Source of the DNA: Variovorax sp. JS1663
GTDB taxonomy: Bacteria; Pseudomonadota; Gammaproteobacteria; Burkholderiales; Burkholderiaceae_C
Direction: 5' to 3'
Assembly (NCBI RefSeq): GCF_002157355.1
Contig: NZ_LYMK01000002.1
Coordinates: 186,001-250,000, forward strand
DNA: 64,000 nt
Shown: in pieces, positions 60,914 through 64,000 of the stretch
Layout: every line of letters begins with the position of its first letter
Numbering within the stretch: position 1 is the stretch's first letter
Program-made: the position numbers and the translations under genes
Notes under the pieces: generated by a model
The model's database searches: none
What the model was told of the DNA's origin: nothing
Seen by the model: only the letters and a program-made list of their open reading frames with translations

Positions 60914-61750
60914 ATGTATGACCCCTTCTTGACCGATCGCCTGATCGATCAATGGCTGGCAGAGGACATTGGAGGCTGCGACCTGACGGTCCAGACGATG
61001 ATCGACAAGGACGAGCGCGGTGCGTTCTGCATGAATGCGCGGGAGGCGGCGATCGTGGCGGGCGTCGACGTCGCTGCACGCGTCTTCAAGCGCTACGACC
61101 CGTCCCTGGAGGTCGACGTCCTCGTCGCCGACGGAGAACGCGTGGAGCGCGGCGCGATCCTGGTCGCGGTGAAGGGCTCGGCGCGCAGCGTGCTGACGGC
61201 CGAGCGCACCGCGCTGAACATCATGCAGCGGTTGTGCGGCATCGCCAACGAAACGGCGAAGTACGTCGAGGCCATCGCGGGAACCCAGGCCAGGCTGATC
61301 GACAGCCGCAAGACCACGCCGGGCCTGCGCATGCTGGAAAAGCATGCCGTGCTGTGCGGCGGCGGGCTGAACCACCGCCTGGGCCTGGACGGCGGCGTGA
61401 TGATCAAGGACAACCACATCGCGGTCTGCGGCAGCATCGAAGCGGCGGTCGCCCGCGCGCGCCGGTCGCTGCCGGTGCTGACCAAGCTGGAAGTCGAATG
61501 CGACCACCTGGAGCAGGTTGCGCAGGCGCTGAAGGCGGGCGTGGACGTGATCATGCTGGACAACATGTCGGTGAGCGACATGCGGCAGGCGGTGCGCATG
61601 GTGGAGGGCCGCACCAAGGTCGAAGCCTCGGGCGGAATTCGCCTGGAAACGATTCGCCCGATCGCGGAAACCGGTGTCGACTACATCTCGACGAGCCGCG
61701 TCACGCAGGCTGCGATTGCCGTCGACATCGGCCTCGACGAAGCCCGGTAA
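60914..61750 (+). CDS. nadC: Nicotinate-nucleotide pyrophosphorylase (quinolinate phosphoribosyltransferase)
   Basis: A 278-residue enzyme that makes nicotinate mononucleotide, CO2 and pyrophosphate from quinolinate and PRPP. The PRPP and quinolinate residues are in [19 protein letters not shown] and [20 protein letters not shown], with [18 protein letters not shown] before them and VEASGGI near the end. ModD, a related protein of unknown reaction, is the main alternative. No nadA or nadB is adjacent. Instead a fused PRPP-forming enzyme follows after 4 bases. Confidence 0.87.
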   Translation: MYDPFLTDRLIDQWLAEDIGGCDLTVQTMIDKDERGAFCMNAREAAIVAGVDVAARVFKRYDPSLEVDVLVADGERVERGAILVAVKGSARSVLTAERTALNIMQRLCGIANETAKYVEAIAGTQARLIDSRKTTPGLRMLEKHAVLCGGGLNHRLGLDGGVMIKDNHIAVCGSIEAAVARARRSLPVLTKLEVECDHLEQVAQALKAGVDVIMLDNMSVSDMRQAVRMVEGRTKVEASGGIRLETIRPIAETGVDYISTSRVTQAAIAVDIGLDEAR

Positions 61751-61754
61751 CCCC

Positions 61755-63887
61755 ATGGAAAGCGGCACCTTCTTCCTTGTCGTCGGTCCGAGCGGCGCGG
61801 GGAAGGACGCGCTGATCGACGGAGCGCGGCAGCGGCTGTCGGGCGAGGGGCGCCATGTCTTCGCCAGACGCACGATCACGCGGCCGGCGGCGGCGCCGGG
61901 CGAAGACCACGAAAGCATCTCGCCTGCGGAATTCGATCGACGCGAAAGCGCCGGAGACTTTCTGGTGACCTGGCGCGCGCACGGCCTTTGCTACGGCTTG
62001 CCCACATCGCTGCGCGGCGCGCTGGAGGCCGGCCAGGACGTGGTCGCCAACGGCTCGCGCAGCGTCATCGCGCAGTTGTCGCAATGCCTGGCGCGCCTGG
62101 TCGTGATCGAAGTGACGGCCGCGCCGGAGGTGCTGGCGCAACGCATCGCCGCCCGGGGGCGCGAGCGCGAAGACGAGATGCAACTGCGGCTGGCCCGGCG
62201 TGGCGCGCCGCTACCGGCGTCGGTGCGCTCGCTCGGTGTGGACAACGACGCAGGCCTGCCCGAAGGCATCGACCGCTTCGTCGAGGCGCTCGAATCGTTT
62301 CGCAGCTGGGCGACGGTCCGATGCCTGGAGATGCGCAGCGGGGCGGATGGCGTGGTCCATCTTCCAGCCACCGGCGCGGACGCCCCTCTGCCCGCATGGC
62401 AGGGGGGCGAACAGGTGGAGCTGTCGGCCCTCGGCGGTCGCGGCATCACGCGCGTGCGGGCCCGCGTCCACGTCGGCGGCGCCGGTGCGGCTCTCGCAGC
62501 CGGCGAAGTCGGCCTGTCGCGCGAGACCTTCGAAGCCCTCGGCGCGCCGCCAGGCAGCCAGGTCGCGCTGCGCGCGATTCCCGCGCCCCGAAGCCATGCG
62601 CTGCTGGCGAAAAAGATACGCGGCGAAGAGCTGAACGAAGCGCAATACCGGCGGCTTCTGCGCGACTTCGTCGAGGGGCGCTACGCCGACCGCGAACTGA
62701 CGGCCTTCCTGGTCGCCGCGACGCAGAAGCTGTCGGACGCCGAGGTCCTGAGCCTGGCTCGCGTGAGGGCGAGCCTGGCGCATCGCCAGACGTGGAACGA
62801 ACGCATCGTCGTCGACAAGCATTCGATGGGCGGCGTGCCCGGAAGCCGCATCACGCCGATCGTGGTGTCGCTGGTCGCGGCGCATGGCCTCGCGATGCCG
62901 AAGACCTCGTCGCGTGCCATCACCTCCGCCGCCGGAACGGCCGACGTCATGGAAGCCGTGGCGCGGGTCGATCTCACGGTCGACGAGGTGCAGCGCTGCA
63001 TTGCCGAGGCGCGCGCCTGCATCGCCTGGAACGGCCGCCTCAATCATTCGGTGCTGGATGACGTGATGAACGCCTTGACCCGCCCGCTGGGCCTCGACTC
63101 GGCACGCTGGTCGGTGGCGTCGATCCTGTCGAAGAAGAAGGCGGCAGGCGCCACCCATGTCATCGTCGATCTGCCCTATGGAACGTACGCGAAGCTGCGC
63201 ACCGAGCAGGCCGCGCTCGAGCTGGCCGCCTTGTTCGAAGCCACGGGCGCAGGCATCGGCCTGCATGTGCGCGCGCTGGCGACGGACGGCAGCCGACCCA
63301 TCGGCCGCGGCATCGGTCCGGCGCTGGAGTTGCGCGACGTGCTGCGCGTGCTCGACAACCACCCCGGCGCACCCGCCGACCTGCGCGACAAGGCCTTGCG
63401 CTTCGCCAGCCAGATCCTGGCCTGGGATCCGCTGGTGGGCTCGGCCGAAAAGGGACGCACGGTGGCGCAGGCGCTGCTCGACTCGGGCGCCGCGCGCCGC
63501 GCCTTCGCGCGCATCGTCCAAGCGCAGGGAGCCCATGAGGAGCCGGCACGTCCGAGCGCGCTGACCCATGCCGTGCGCGCGGAGCATGGCGGCGTGGTGA
63601 GCGGGATCGACGGCTGGACCATTGCAGGCATTGCGCGGCTGGCCGGTGCGCCGGTCGACAAGGGCAGCGGCATCGACCTGCTGTGCCAGGTCGGCGATGC
63701 GGTGCGGGCCGGCGATCCGCTGTGTCGCATCCATGCCGCATCCTCCGACAGCCTGGCTGCGTGCGTGGCGCTGGTGCAAAGCGCGCATCCGATTGATATT
63801 GCGGCCGAACGGCCGCAAGCTCACGCAGGGCGCGGCGCGGGCCCGGCAGCGGCCTCCATGCGGATCAACGAAAGGAGTCGGACATGA
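61755..63887 (+). CDS. Fusion: ribose-1,5-bisphosphate phosphokinase (PhnN) and AMP phosphorylase (type 2 thymidine phosphorylase)
   Basis: A 710-residue two-enzyme protein. Residues 1-190 are PhnN-like: P-loop [12 protein letters not shown] (GPSGAGK at 11-17), [17 protein letters not shown] and the LPTSLRGAL segment. Residues about 190-690 match the archaeal-type AMP phosphorylase (type 2 thymidine phosphorylase): the N-terminal barrel with [14 protein letters not shown], then [11 protein letters not shown] at 353-363, [17 protein letters not shown] at 384-400, and [16 protein letters not shown]. The C-half would release a base from an NMP with phosphate, giving ribose-1,5-bisphosphate; the N-half would phosphorylate it to PRPP. 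The stop overlaps the next start (ATGA). The fusion is unusual to my knowledge. Confidence 0.85.
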   Translation: MESGTFFLVVGPSGAGKDALIDGARQRLSGEGRHVFARRTITRPAAAPGEDHESISPAEFDRRESAGDFLVTWRAHGLCYGLPTSLRGALEAGQDVVANGSRSVIAQLSQCLARLVVIEVTAAPEVLAQRIAARGREREDEMQLRLARRGAPLPASVRSLGVDNDAGLPEGIDRFVEALESFRSWATVRCLEMRSGADGVVHLPATGADAPLPAWQGGEQVELSALGGRGITRVRARVHVGGAGAALAAGEVGLSRETFEALGAPPGSQVALRAIPAPRSHALLAKKIRGEELNEAQYRRLLRDFVEGRYADRELTAFLVAATQKLSDAEVLSLARVRASLAHRQTWNERIVVDKHSMGGVPGSRITPIVVSLVAAHGLAMPKTSSRAITSAAGTADVMEAVARVDLTVDEVQRCIAEARACIAWNGRLNHSVLDDVMNALTRPLGLDSARWSVASILSKKKAAGATHVIVDLPYGTYAKLRTEQAALELAALFEATGAGIGLHVRALATDGSRPIGRGIGPALELRDVLRVLDNHPGAPADLRDKALRFASQILAWDPLVGSAEKGRTVAQALLDSGAARRAFARIVQAQGAHEEPARPSALTHAVRAEHGGVVSGIDGWTIAGIARLAGAPVDKGSGIDLLCQVGDAVRAGDPLCRIHAASSDSLAACVALVQSAHPIDIAAERPQAHAGRGAGPAAASMRINERSRT

Positions 63888-64000
63888 AGCACTGCAATCG
63901 GCTGGTCGGGCTCGCAGCCTTCGTCGTCGCCTGCCTTCAGGCGCCTTTCGCGATGGCTGCTGAAAGCGGGGAGGCCGCGGGCAAGCCGATCGAGATTACC
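63884..64000 (+). CDS. Secreted protein, cut by window end
   Basis: Only 39 residues are visible, starting [20 protein letters not shown], a signal peptide with likely cleavage after FAMA, then [14 protein letters not shown]. An AAAGGAG ribosome site precedes the ATG, which overlaps the stop of the PhnN-AMP-phosphorylase gene, so it is the next gene of the same operon. The mature protein is not visible; a periplasmic binding protein or enzyme for an uptake system is possible. Confidence 0.6.
   Translation, partial: MKHCNRLVGLAAFVVACLQAPFAMAAESGEAAGKPIEIT

Noticed and set aside
60914-61750. ModD instead of NadC
   Set aside because: No molybdate transport genes are near, and the neighbour makes PRPP, the NadC substrate. 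ModD is kept only as an alternative.
61755-63887. Two separate genes joined by a sequencing error
   Set aside because: The frame is continuous with good codon use across the junction near residue 190 and has no internal ribosome site or start at the domain border.
1-64000. CRISPR array, tRNA, rRNA or insertion sequence
   Set aside because: I saw no regularly spaced repeats, no cloverleaf with a CCA-like end, no rRNA segment and no transposase. This was by reading only; a tRNA scan would be decisive.

Overview
The window looks like chromosomal DNA of a high-GC betaproteobacterium of the order Burkholderiales, most likely a Comamonadaceae member (Variovorax/Acidovorax type). The evidence is the very high GC content, Bug-type (tripartite tricarboxylate transporter) binding proteins, a Gram-negative trimeric porin of the burkholderial type, and a classical dmp-type phenol/catechol meta-cleavage operon. 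Genes are densely packed, with many ATGA/GTGA overlaps. I saw no rRNA, tRNA or CRISPR array.

Layout. 0-9 kb holds transport and regulation genes: a GNAT end, an internally deleted EamA pseudogene, a BMP-type binding protein, a divergent LysR/SDR pair, a MetNI-like ABC transporter flanked by two MetQ-like binding proteins, and an acyltransferase/glycosyltransferase pair. 9-15.6 kb is mostly housekeeping (guanine deaminase, Dcd, YpfJ-like protease, RhlE-like helicase, ApaH, CNNM/HlyC protein). 15.6-19 kb carries an unusual three-gene operon: zinc-ribbon pseudokinase, vWA protein and a divergent adenylosuccinate-synthetase paralogue. 19.5-27.3 kb is a mix of LysR, pirin, isochorismatase, a truncated Bug protein, hydrolases, an HD nucleotidase and an XRE regulator.

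27.3-39.6 kb is the complete dmpKLMNOPQBCDEFGHI phenol operon on the minus strand. It converts phenol to catechol, then through 2-hydroxymuconic semialdehyde to pyruvate and acetyl-CoA. Upstream lie a perfect -24/-12 promoter, a perfect IHF consensus and two phenol-activator sites. The sigma-54 phenol sensor itself (44.3-46.0 kb) is separated from the operon by five genes. 46-52.4 kb is a second catabolic operon (TauD/TfdA dioxygenase, BKACE enzyme, Bug protein, quinone oxidoreductase, porin) with a divergent AraC regulator and a clear AraC-type direct-repeat operator. Its substrate is unknown.

53-59.2 kb is a scar region: relics of EamA, an RHS leader and a small membrane-protein gene appear in the same order as intact or second copies a few kb away, with a lower-GC block (ArsR, oxidoreductase, NTF2-like, cupin remnant) between them. 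59.2-64 kb carries an FRG-domain protein, a MarR regulator and a divergent operon of nadC followed by a fused PhnN/AMP-phosphorylase gene. By domain logic that fusion could turn a nucleoside monophosphate into PRPP, which NadC then consumes. The two best candidates for undescribed biology are this nadC/PhnN-AMP-phosphorylase operon and the pseudokinase/vWA/PurA-like operon.
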